Assembly (NCBI GenBank): GCA_026419775.2
Contig: JAOPGA020000701.1
Coordinates: forward strand, 53,278-117,277
Source: Acrasis kona
Taxonomy: Eukaryota > Heterolobosea > Eutetramitea > Acrasida > Acrasidae
Length of the DNA stretch: 64,000 bases
Direction of reading: 5' to 3'
Shown here: piece after piece, positions 1 to 9,581 of the stretch
Layout of the letters: every line of letters begins with the position of its first letter
Numbering within the stretch: the stretch's first letter is position 1
Translations under genes and position numbers: made by a program
The notes under the pieces: generated by a model
Told to the model about the DNA's origin: nothing
The model's input: the letters and a program-made list of their open reading frames with translations, nothing else
Databases searched by the model: none

Positions 1-543
1 TACTGGAATTCCAAACGCCCTTGCCAAACCAAAGTCCGCTAGCTTTAATTCTCCTTCTTTGCTAATTAATAGATTTTGTGGTTTGAGATCTCGGTGAAGA
101 ATGGAGTGGGAATGGCAGTACGATATTCCTCTTAAAAGTTGGTACATGAATGACTTCACAGTCGCTGTTGATAGTTGTGGTTGTCCGTGTACATCGATGT
201 AAGTTTTTAGATCTCCTTGATCTAAGAGTTCGAACACAAGGGTTAATTTCTTAGGTGTGTGTATTACATCATGGAGCCTCACAATGTTGGGATGCTTAAG
301 TTCCTTGAGTAGTGCAATTTCTCTCAATGCAGTAACGGGAACTCCTTCATTCTCATTCTCGAGAGTTATCCTTTTTAGTGCGACCATATCACCCCTTGCT
401 GTTCCGTTAGGATGTGAAGAGGAAGCGGTTCTTTTCGCTTTAAACACTACTCCGTATGAACCTTTCAAAGTTAATAGATAATTATATCGTAGTGTACCTT
501 CGCCAATCTTCTCAAGCTTTTTGTACTTGGATGTTGTCGACAT
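1..543 (-). CDS. Cyclin-dependent kinase-like protein kinase, 5' part only
   Basis: N-terminal half of a Ser/Thr kinase of the CDK family; the gene runs off the left edge, so the C-lobe is missing. Joining two exons across a 36-nt intron (462-497) restores the glycine loop GEGSYGVV. Next come the VALK lysine, a PVTALRE helix at the PSTAIRE position (the cyclin-binding helix), the catalytic loop HRDLKPQN and [12 protein letters not shown] at the edge. The acidic stretch after the hinge ([14 protein letters not shown]) is closest in feel to CDK1/CDK5/Pho85 kinases, but the subfamily is not resolved. The ATG at 543 lies only 30 bases from the ATG of the divergent gene at 574, so the two must share a promoter or have overlapping 5' ends. 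Cyclin binding and cell-cycle or transcription roles are inferred from the family. Confidence 0.88.
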   Translation of the reverse strand, partial: MSTTSKYKKLEKIGEGTLRYNYLLTLKGSYGVVFKAKRTASSSHPNGTARGDMVALKRITLENENEGVPVTALREIALLKELKHPNIVRLHDVIHTPKKLTLVFELLDQGDLKTYIDVHGQPQLSTATVKSFMYQLLRGISYCHSHSILHRDLKPQNLLISKEGELKLADFGLARAFGIPV

Positions 544-573
544 TACTGTTTGTACGCAAGAAGGTGTTACAAA

Positions 574-1261
574 ATGGAGAGTGAAAAGGATTACCGCATA
601 ACGTTGCCCTCTTTGGGTGCGGAACACGTTGTTGATTCAACATTCCAACGTTATAAAAGAGTTAGGCCTAAAAAACCTTTAGATCATATGGATGAATATA
701 AAACGTTGTTGTTGGACATTGATTGTATGAACAGAGATCGATCTTTTAGAGGAGTGAACGAAGATGAAAGCCAAAGATTTGTTCTAGAGATAGACTCTGT
801 AATACAGAAAAGCAAATTTCCTCATCTGTTAGAGTAATCATGTTGATGGGATCGATGATTCACAAACTAGGGTTATGCAGCGATTAATTATGACCAAAAG
901 AAAAAAAAGAGATCAGGACAAAAAAGTCGTTGGTCTTAGATCCTGGTACCAAGAGATTTCAAACGTCATGAATGATGTTAAGCTTTTGCAGGAAGGACAA
1001 ATTACAAATACATCATTTAAGCAGTCATCGTTGAATGTGCTACAAAATCTTCTTAATCAAGTTGCTGAGCAGTACAAACAAGGTAAGAAAAAAATTAATC
1101 TTCTCATCTCAACTCATTCCCCAGCTTTGCTTGTACAGAAGGAGTTGGATGAAAATCAATCCGAACTTGAAGATCGAGCACAAGAATTTTCAACGCTCTT
1201 CAAAAAATATGAACAGATTGTTGGACCACATGTGAGTGTATTTAGAGCTTGCGCATTGTAA
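574..1261 (+). CDS. Uncharacterised coiled-coil protein (202 aa, three exons)
   Basis: I do not recognise this protein. Three exons join in frame across introns 834-870 (37 nt) and 1083-1124 (42 nt) to give 202 residues. The second intron contains no stop and is a multiple of three, so it could be misread as coding; splicing it turns a low-quality stretch into a smooth heptad-like run ([22 protein letters not shown]). The N-terminal half is charged with a [10 protein letters not shown] basic patch; the C-terminal ~90 residues are predicted coiled coil. The ATG at 574 was preferred over the earlier in-frame TTG. An alternative last splice near 1231 would change the final few residues. AATAAA follows at about 1302. 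The start codon is 30 bases from the divergent CDK gene. Confidence 0.7.
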
Positions 1262-1478
1262 GATGAGAAAATTTACACTCGTGCTCCATATTCATTTAAC
1301 ATAATAAAACAATGTAAGAATAATAAATTAGTTTTAATTTTATTTGTGCTTTCTATTTTCTATTTCACATTCACTCTTCATTCAAAAGTACACCTTGTTG
1401 AATTGACTCCTCGTTGATGTTTTAATACGCCACAGGTTTATAAAAAAACGCTAGCAACTGGCGACAATGTGAAACATC

Positions 1479-2201
1479 TCACAATGCCCTAGAGCCGTCA
1501 TACATTGTCCTTTTTGGGTGGCGGTTTCCTTCAATTATTTTTGGCTCGTCCCTGGTTTGGTAAGAGCGTACAAAGCTCCCATGTTTAATATCGATGGGAG
1601 TAATAGGTGTGTTGATTATCTTTTGCAACAAGCGTGGTGTATGCATTTGTGTTCTCTGCTTGACCTCCCTCATAATGCAATCAGCGTCGTCAGTAAGTTT
1701 TTTAGCAAGTCGGTTAGCCTCAAAGCTTGATAGTCTGTTCTTGTCATCAGAGAATTTAATATCAAGAGACATAATCTTTGGAGTCACCATCTTCAAATCC
1801 AAGTTATATTTGAGCAGTACTGTCTTTTGTTCTTCATTCAAGCTAGGTAGTTGCCTATCAAAGTACACTGGTTCGACGACCTTTCTTGTTGAAAAGTTTG
1901 AGTTTGGCGATGGCGTGTTTGTCGACTTTTTATGTTCTTTTTCATGGTATGATTTCGAGCGCGTCTTCACAGGTTTAGGGCTAAAAAAATTGTTCGTCTC
2001 CTTCCGAGGGCTTCTTGGAGAGTGTTGCATGGGTTTGCTAAACGTTGTCTGACTTTTGTTTGTTGGAGAGTACTTTTCTTTCATTTGACGGAAGCAAGAG
2101 TTTGATGGGGAGTGTTGTATTAGAACATCCATGTCGTTGTTCCAAGATAATTCATTTGGGATTTGGATGGGCTCAAGCAACGATGGTCTTCTGTGGTACA
2201 T
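1479..2201 (-). CDS. Uncharacterised Ser/Pro/Lys-rich protein (240 aa)
   Basis: Single-exon reading frame of 240 codons starting at a real ATG. The first ~110 residues are low-complexity with several SP/TP dipeptides (HSPRSPRK, FSPKPVK, NTPSPNS), typical of a disordered, proline-directed phosphorylation substrate. Residues ~115-210 are more ordered, with an EEQKTVLLKYNLDLK stretch and a short helical region (EANRLAKKLTDDADCIMREVKQR). No catalytic motif, signal peptide or membrane segment is visible. It converges with the coiled-coil gene ending at 1261. An upstream 5' exon cannot be excluded. Function unknown. Confidence 0.6.
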   Translation of the reverse strand: MYHRRPSLLEPIQIPNELSWNNDMDVLIQHSPSNSCFRQMKEKYSPTNKSQTTFSKPMQHSPRSPRKETNNFFSPKPVKTRSKSYHEKEHKKSTNTPSPNSNFSTRKVVEPVYFDRQLPSLNEEQKTVLLKYNLDLKMVTPKIMSLDIKFSDDKNRLSSFEANRLAKKLTDDADCIMREVKQRTQMHTPRLLQKIINTPITPIDIKHGSFVRSYQTRDEPKIIEGNRHPKRTMYDGSRAL

Positions 2202-2837
2202 CGTGCCGACGTATATGTTTACGATGTACTTTTTTGGAACCTATCTCAGGTACAACTTCAAGCGACATTAAAAATCAAAGTTGATAAGATTTTATCAACT
2301 ACAGACATAATGGCGACCTTTGCGAACAAGTTACACCGAGTAGAGAAACGAAGAAGTGTTAAAGTTTGTTAAGAATTTATAGATTAAGAAGTCGACGTTG
2401 AGGCCTATGATGGAAGATTTTTAAAATGTGGAATTTTCGCAAATGGGTACTCCATAATTACATAGATATTCGAAAGGCGGATGATTTTTGATAGGTATAT
2501 CCAGGTTTCTATATCGTTTTCTTTGTTTTGATGGATTTAAGTGTAGGCCGCTGTCTCCACTTAGTGTGATTAGAATGCTTAACACTTTATCAAGTATCTA
2601 TTTTGTTATATTCTATAGTTCTTTTCTCTAATCAATTCCACAAAATGTTTTCGCATCAATTCTCTTCAATTTTATCAATTTCTGGTTATGCATCAGGATG
2701 CACTGTGGGTCTAAAGCGTGTAAAGATAATTATCACTGCTATTGGTATCACGAGACCCGCACCTCGGGGCAACAACACTCGTGAATGGATCATTAAAATA
2801 TTGTAATAATACCCCCATCGGAGTATTGCGCACCGAC
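2202..2837. other. Intergenic region upstream of the LRR-transporter gene
   Basis: About 640 bases between divergent genes. Only short overlapping frames are present (for example a 19-codon ATG frame near 2310), none with recognisable features or a convincing splice to a neighbour. The sequence is AT-rich and presumably holds both promoters. No RNA gene or repeat seen. Confidence 0.5.
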
Positions 2838-5800
2838 ATGGAGAATGAGGAGCTTGACTTGTCTGGTAGGGACTTTGACGAGGACGAGTTGATCGAAGTT
2901 ATCAACAGCCGTGAGAAGCTGCTGTCAGGATCCATTATTGGGCTTGATCTTTCCAGTAACGCGTTAAGAACATTACCCATAGTACTTTTAGATGCTTTCC
3001 CTCGATTACAGCGAATAAATCTATCTGATAACCCTATCGAACCAAACTGGAATGAAGTGATCGAAGTTTTATCAAAATTCACCGAGTTACGTCGTATCCA
3101 AGTCGACCATAACATCACCGAAGGCATGCTTGATAGACTATATGAGGTTCTACCTCAAGCAAGGCCAGAAGATCCCAACAAAGAGAATCTTACAACCACA
3201 AAACAAGACGAATATCTAGAAGGAATATTCCAATTCTACATGGAGCTCAAACAATACATTGATGAGTTTGCGGAAATTAATGAGGGAGTAGATCCAGACT
3301 CATTCAGATCCGAGTATTTATCAAAAAACATTGACAAGTTGGAAATTGCATTCAATAAGGTTCGTCTAGAGACTTTTTCAACATTCTAAAACACATTAAC
3401 AGGTCTCCGATGAGCTTCGACAGGAAATACTTTTATGCAGAGGAAATGTTTACAAGATCAACAGTTTAGTTTTAAAGCACAAACTAAACCTATATCACAT
3501 TTTTCTAAAAGCAACCACAAAATTAAAGAGATATGTAAAGACGTCAGAGTCCCTCATCTTACCAACACAATTCGTAGACAAGACACATTACGACGAGCTA
3601 TCCGACGCATCAAACGACGTAGCCACCCCAATATTCGGATCGTACAAAAAAGACGACGCGACATTATTCAAAGATTTATTCATCAACGACCTCACTTCTG
3701 CTCCTCATTTAAATCATTCCACACAAGTCACATTACAACCATCATCATCTTCCGATCATCATCAACATCACTCATCGGTACAAATCGTAGACACCATCAA
3801 AGTAATCGATCGAGGCGGAAATCAAATTACCGAACTATCGGATCCCACTCCCAAATGGAAAAGAATTTTGAATTTTTTAGGAGCTTACATTTTTCCATTT
3901 CTAATCTGGATGCCGGAGTACTTCTCCGGTGGATGGCGATCCATTCTATTCGATAAAATCAAAGGAGATTTATACAGCAGCGTTACCATTGCCATGGTAT
4001 TAGTTCCACAAGCCATTAGTTACTCGACGGTAGCTGGATTACCGCCAGTCTATGGTCTATATACATCAGTGATACCTGCACTGGTGTATCCATTCTTGGG
4101 CACTTCACAATGCTTGAGCGTCGGTCCCACTTCGGTGTTATCTTTATTAACAGCAGGTGCAGTGTCCATCATGCATCCGTTAGATGACTATGAGAAACTA
4201 TCTTATGCCATCATGTTGGCAATCATCGTTGGTGCATTACAACTATTGATGGGCATATTACGCTTAGGTTTCTTGATTAATTTTTTGAGCAAACCAGTGT
4301 TGAGTGGATTTAGTAGTGCTTGCGTGATTATCATAGCTGTTGGTCAATTAAAACACATATTGAGCGTACCTGCTGATGATAGCGCTCAGAACTTACACAC
4401 GTTGTTGATTAATTTATTTAAAAGCGTGTTTTATCCTAATGGAGTGGTGGGCGATCGTGGAGTGAATTGGCCATCGTTTGGTATGGGCGTGGGGTGTATC
4501 ATTGTGATATTGTTGCTTCAATATTGCCATGTGCCTTTCAGGGGCAAGAAATACTACATATCTTCCTTTTTACCAGTTAGTTTAATCATGATTATATTGT
4601 TGATTTCTATTATGGCCATTGTGAGGAGTAGCCTGCAATATCCATTTAATAACAAAGACATTGCTGGCATAAAAATTGTAGGCAGCGTACCTTCTGGGTT
4701 TCCTGCCCCTAGTATTCCTTTGTTTTATCCAGATGACTTTGTGATGAATATAACGACTAATAGTACCAATGTGGCTGTGAATGGCACTGTGGTGGATTAT
4801 AGTCGTTTTAGAGTGCCGATAAGTGGTAATAAATTACTACAAGTGTTTTTGAATGCTTGGCCATTGGTTTTTGTTGGATTTGCAGAGAGCATTTCTATGG
4901 CAAAGTATTATGGTGGTAAGGATGGCTATAGAGTGGATTCTAATCAAGAATTGATTGCAGTGGGAGCTAGCTGTATGGTGGGTGGATTTTTTAGTGGATA
5001 TGTATCAACGGGTAGTTTCTCTCGCTCTGCGTTGGGTCACGCCACTGGTTGTGCTTCTTGTTTTTCTTCCTTGTTGACCGGTCTCATCATGTTTGTTGTG
5101 ATTTATGTTGCCACTCCTGCTTTTTATTACCTACCCAAACCTCTTCTTGGTGCTATTGTGATTTGCACAGTATTGAAGGTTGTAGATATTCACATGGTTA
5201 TCTATTGCTACCTCACCAGATATTCTGAATTATTCGTTTTGCTCTTTTCTTTTTTTTGTACATTATTCACGGGACCTGAAATTGGCATTGTGAGTGCTGC
5301 GGGTATGAGTTTGGCGTTATTTATTTTTAGAGCATCACGTCCTCGTTTTGTTGTAATGGGACGTATACCTGGTACTACTCTGTACAGGAATGTAAAGTAT
5401 TGGCCCAATGCAGTGGTTGTTCCGGGCGTATTGGTTGTGAGATTTGATAGTGAGCTATTCTTTGGTAATACTGTTTACTTTGCTGATAACTTGAAATTGT
5501 TTGTCGAAAAGGCTAAACTTCAAACCATTGATGGCGTTAATAACAAAACAAGAGTGATTGTTATGGACATGTCCAGTGTTGACCACGTGGACACTTCCGC
5601 ACTTCAATCCATGATTGAGATGCATGACTTATTGACCAAAAATAAAATTTTATGGTATTTTGCCAACACCAGAGAAGAGATCTTTAAAACCCTACAGGCA
5701 GGATGGATTGTAAAGGAGGAGCGTGTTCCAGCTCATCACTTTTTCCGTCATGTTCATCCGGCCGTTCAAGCGGCAAGTAACATATTAAAGTCAGAATATC

Positions 5801-5895
5801 TTGTGAGCGAGGTTAAACCAGACCAGGAAATAGAAAAGAATGATGAGGGAACACACGCCGAGTTATTAACTGACAATTTACATGAAACACAATAA
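2838..5895 (+). CDS. LRR - SulP/SLC26 anion transporter - STAS fusion (1004 aa)
   Basis: Two exons (2838-3359 and 3403-5895) joined across a 43-nt intron give one 1004-residue frame. Residues ~1-110 are leucine-rich repeats (IIGLDLSSNALRTLP, LQRINLSDNPIE, LRRIQVDHN). Residues ~130-325 are a charged helical linker ending in a His/Ser-rich patch. From ~330 a complete SulP transporter domain follows, with the family hallmark VPQAISYSTVAGLPPVYGLYTSVIP and many membrane helices; ~845-985 is a cytoplasmic STAS domain. SulP/SLC26 proteins exchange sulfate, chloride, bicarbonate or other anions. The second exon is open for 155 codons before the first transporter helix and has no ATG there, which argues against a separate transporter gene. 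AATAAA overlaps the stop codon. Substrate unknown; the plasma membrane or an endomembrane is likely. Confidence 0.85.
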
Positions 5896-5999
5896 AAATA
5901 TACACATATTATTTGTTCATATTGTGTAGTGTGATTAATAATGGTCCCACCCATCAGAAAAAATGCATGAAATGTTGTAATCTATTTTAAGATCCTAAA

Positions 6000-7829
6000 A
6001 TGAGTAAGCAACTATCAGGCTTGTACACACATGCTAGGAGAGTGTTGTGTACACAGGCAACGCAGCTTCGCCCCTACTCTATGCGAATAGAGAAATACCA
6101 TGGTGATGTCGGGGAGGAAGGCGATGAATCTCTTCACATTGATCTTAGAAGAAGTCTAAAGAGTGGAAAGAGATTAAAAGATATAATGAAGACCATTGAT
6201 ATATCAGCAATAGCTCAAAACAAAATAAAACCACCAGTTAGCAACAAAGAGGCCCTTGTGGACTTCACAACTCAAATACCGAACATCACTTTCCAAGAGG
6301 AAAATCAATCAATTAATTATTTTGAAGAAAAAGTTTCAGTGGATAGATTAGAGGATAGTGTCAATGTTTGCTGCGTCGTAAGATTGAAACATCAAATAAC
6401 TTAATAAAGCAAAGCAAAATAGTAGTAGCAGTTCGTCCATCATGCTCACATTTCCAAGAGGATCAAGGCATGTGGAAATTGGTGAAAGTTCCGGCACAAC
6501 TGTCGTACTAACAAGACTCATCATGGAATCACTTAAAAAGTATCCAGAGTCATTCTTTGAAGAAAATCAACATAGACTACTGGTTGAGTACGTATGTGAA
6601 GAAGAAAGTACATATGTGAAGTATGTCACAATACTAACAAATAAACATTCTAAAATAATAATAGAATTTTCCTGAACAATAAAGAAGATTTCGCATTGGG
6701 CATGGACGTTCTGTCACAGTTCGCTCAAGTCGAGTTTGAGTTCAATGACGAATCAATCCAAGAAGCCATCGAGTTCTCCCACAACATTCTAGAGCTAGAA
6801 AAAATGAACCCAACAGAAGGTCAATTCCACAAAGAATTAGTTCACACGGCTTGTTATGGAAAGGATCTCATCAACGGGTCATTAGGCAACCCAACGTATT
6901 CCAGGGAGGACATTACCAAACAAGACCTTTTAAGAACAGCATCAAAATTACTACAATACAAAGGAGCGTCACTACTGGCAGTCAACATTGACAAGGAACA
7001 CTTACTTGAAGTCACCAAAAAGACATTCCCACCTCAACCACCAAAAGATTTTACTTTTGACATTGACCATTCTTACCCATCAAAATGGGTCGCAGGAGTT
7101 ATTGAATATGAGTTCCAAGGCGTTCCCCATGAGATCGGAAGACAAAACTTACCTTCGCTCAGTAACTTGAGCGTTAGCTTCAAAGGAGTTTGCTGGAGAG
7201 ATTTTTATAGCCGTGGACCCAAACATCTCTTCACTGCCTATGTGATTGGAACGCTCATTGGAGGTGGAACCAGTTTTTCATCGGGAGGACCTGGAAAAGG
7301 AATGCATTCCATCATTAATCAATACTTTTTGGGAAGGTATGCATTACATGGGTTTCAATGCCAACAGGTACATTACATGGATACCGGGACGTTCACTCTA
7401 CATGCAAGCATTACGAATGAATTCAACACATTGTATGCCGTACAAGCGATATGTGATTTGGTAAGTTGTTCGTTTCATATCATTACTAATGACTGGTAGT
7501 TGAGTGGTGTGAAAAAATATTGTAATGTTGAGAGCGTCGAGAGAGCAAAGAGACAATTAAAGTCACAAGTGTTTAAGAGTTATGAGGAAGTTGAATTGTT
7601 CACTATTAACACGGGATTGAACCTTGCCATCTTTAAGGACTATTATGGAACTGACTTTTATGTGGACGTCATTAACTCTATAACTGTGAGTGATGTGTTG
7701 AGCGTATTGAACTCTATTATTACTGGAAGTGAGCCATCAATTGTCATGATTGGTGATGTAGCTGGAATGAAGAAAGTGGACGTGTTGGCGAACATCAAAG
7801 CATCCATCCAAAGATTTAAAAATAAATAA
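6000..7829 (+). CDS. PMPCA: Mitochondrial processing peptidase alpha subunit
   Basis: Alpha subunit of the M16-family heterodimer that removes matrix presequences; it binds the precursor while the beta subunit cuts. Four exons join in frame across introns 6378-6414, 6621-6664 and 7461-7499. The first intron ends at the AAAG acceptor, which keeps the frame and yields NSSSSSSIMLTFPRGSRHVE followed by GESSGTTVVLTRLIMES. That segment aligns where beta subunits carry HxxEH; the zinc motif is absent, as expected for alpha. The diagnostic glycine-rich loop (GGTSFSSGGPGKGM) sits about two thirds along. The N-terminus is Arg/Ser-rich without early acids, fitting a matrix targeting sequence. AATAAA directly abuts the stop. 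The annotation rests mostly on the loop and overall family pattern. Confidence 0.88.
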
Positions 7830-8063
7830 TTTTAATGTATCATTTGTGTATGGGCCATCGTTTGTTGTAAATGAGTTTTGTTGTGCTTGGAGCATTGAAG
7901 GTTGTTGATTTTGAGAACCTTTCCCAGTTTTTGGTAAAGAACGCCTTCGAAATTTGCTCCCTTAATAAGGAGTTTCTTGAAACACTTCTCTGTGTGTTCG
8001 TTCAATATTCAATCAACCTGTTAGTAAATCAATTTCAATTTCCGGTTTTAACCTGGGCAAGCA

Positions 8064-8873
8064 ATGACATCGGGTCACGAAGGACAGAGTACACGAGGAA
8101 CTTTCCGCATAGCAACACTAAATGTTCATGAATGGAGGGATGACAAAGGAGTCGACAGTATAGATCGAATAGCACAAGTGCTTAAGCCATTAGATCTTGA
8201 CATACTGGCACTAGAGGAGGTATCGAACGAGAGCACATTAAAGATACTATCATCAAAGATTGGCCTTACACATTACTTGTTTTGTGAAGCAGACGTTTAT
8301 CACGGTAATGCCGTGTTGAGCAAACAACAAATTTCATCTAGTAAAAAAGCCCGTATTGGCATTGGGTTAAATGATGTTCGTAGTATCTTACAGGTGGTTG
8401 TCGACCACGAATTCATGTTAGATAATGCAGCTTCTCTTAGTGTCACACATCTTGACCATGCAAGCGAAGAAGTTCGCATAGAACAGCTTGAAACTTTCCA
8501 TGAGGATATTCTATCTAACTATTCGAACAAAGTTCAAATTGTAGTCGGGGACTTTAATTCTCTTACATTGGATGATTACTCACCAAAATATCTTGAACAA
8601 ATTGCCGCCGTCAGACGAAAAACAGATTGGGAAATACCGAAGGAGAATGCAACTCTCTGGATGAAAAAAAAGAATTTTGTTGATGTCCTTAAACAATCCA
8701 ACAAACATTGTTTGGATGAGGAACTTAAGACATGTCGATTTAACACGCGGGTGGATTACATTTTCTTAAGAGGAGAACTGAAAGAGGGATGGTCATTAAG
8801 TGATTGCAAAATTTTATCGAGTGGAGCTGCCACGGACCACGAAATAGTAATGGCCACATTCTGTAAGCATTAA
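8064..8873 (+). CDS. Endonuclease/exonuclease/phosphatase (EEP) family protein (269 aa)
   Basis: Single exon from a real ATG. The EEP fold is shown by the ordered metal and catalytic motifs: FRIATLNVHEW (Asn), LDILALEEVS (metal Glu), VTHLDH, VVGDFNSL (Asp/Asn pair), VDYIFLRG and a terminal ATDHEIVMATF (Asp-His). The length suits a single-domain member such as TDP2-like phosphodiesterases, synaptojanin-unrelated sugar/lipid phosphatases or DNase-like enzymes; the substrate cannot be read from these motifs. There is no signal peptide, so a cytosolic or nuclear place is likely. The preceding ~200 bases after the MPP gene contain no recognisable gene and probably serve as its promoter. Confidence 0.8.
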   Translation: MTSGHEGQSTRGTFRIATLNVHEWRDDKGVDSIDRIAQVLKPLDLDILALEEVSNESTLKILSSKIGLTHYLFCEADVYHGNAVLSKQQISSSKKARIGIGLNDVRSILQVVVDHEFMLDNAASLSVTHLDHASEEVRIEQLETFHEDILSNYSNKVQIVVGDFNSLTLDDYSPKYLEQIAAVRRKTDWEIPKENATLWMKKKNFVDVLKQSNKHCLDEELKTCRFNTRVDYIFLRGELKEGWSLSDCKILSSGAATDHEIVMATFCKH

Positions 8874-8905
8874 ATAGTTTTGTACATTTATTGTTTTTGT
8901 TTCGA

Positions 8906-9223
8906 TTACCGTGTCGACTCTAGCTGTCCTTGGAACACATTAAGTGTGTGATTGAACATGTTCTTAATGTCCTCAATGTCTTCTTCGTCGGCTTTGTCCA
9001 TATTTCCTAGTAGATTCCTAATCTCTGATATGCTGGTCTCTAGATGTCTGTCCTGTAAATTTTCTGGTTTGGGGCTATAACGGCTTGATGGAGGAACATA
9101 TCCAGGCGGTGGGACGAAGGCTTTACCGTGTATGTCTACTCCAGAGAAGGAGACATAGCTGTATAATACTAGTAGCAGGATGGAAACAAATACTGTTCTG
9201 ACGGTTGTTGGTGCAGGTGCCAT
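8906..9223 (-). CDS. Small single-pass membrane or secreted protein (105 aa)
   Basis: The ATG at 9223 gives 105 residues; an in-frame upstream TTG was not used. A hydrophobic segment at ~10-28 (VFVSILLLVLYSYVSF) reads as a signal anchor or signal peptide. A Pro-rich piece (FVPPPGYVPPSS) and an acidic helical tail (NMDKADEEDIEDIKNMFNH) follow. I do not recognise the family. It converges tail to tail with the EEP gene, with only 32 bases between stop codons. Confidence 0.55.
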   Translation of the reverse strand: MAPAPTTVRTVFVSILLLVLYSYVSFSGVDIHGKAFVPPPGYVPPSSRYSPKPENLQDRHLETSISEIRNLLGNMDKADEEDIEDIKNMFNHTLNVFQGQLESTR

Positions 9224-9581
9224 TTCGTTGTTGTCGGTGTTTTTTTTTGTTAATTTCAATCAAAATAGAACAGGTACTTAAATATCAAAATACTGCTTAT
9301 TACGGTTGTGATTTGAATGGTGAAATTTAAAAATTGCAATCGTTCATCTGGTGATGTGTTCATCTCTATATTACGTGTTACGCGTGAGTACTTTCCGTTA
9401 ACCGTTAACTGCACTCAACGTCTTTATTTTCTGTACTAGAATACCACGCCAGTTTTGGATGTGTAGAATTAATCCAATTTTAGTAATTTACTGTAAGATT
9501 TCAATTGCGCATTTGTAAAAATGTCCGCAACAGATTCCAACAGAAAGAAGAGTAAGAAAGAACTTTTGAAGAGGCATTTTA
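9224..9581. other. Intergenic region
   Basis: About 360 bases holding no supported gene. A 23-codon ATG frame on the plus strand at 9521 (MSATDSNRKKSKKELLKRHF...) ends at the 3' edge of the next gene; it is too short and isolated to call. Confidence 0.4.

Noticed and set aside
3435-3956. 173-aa Arg/Ser-rich plus-strand frame
   Set aside because: Lies out of frame inside the LRR-SulP linker; it has no ATG, and the frame that continues into the transporter explains the region.
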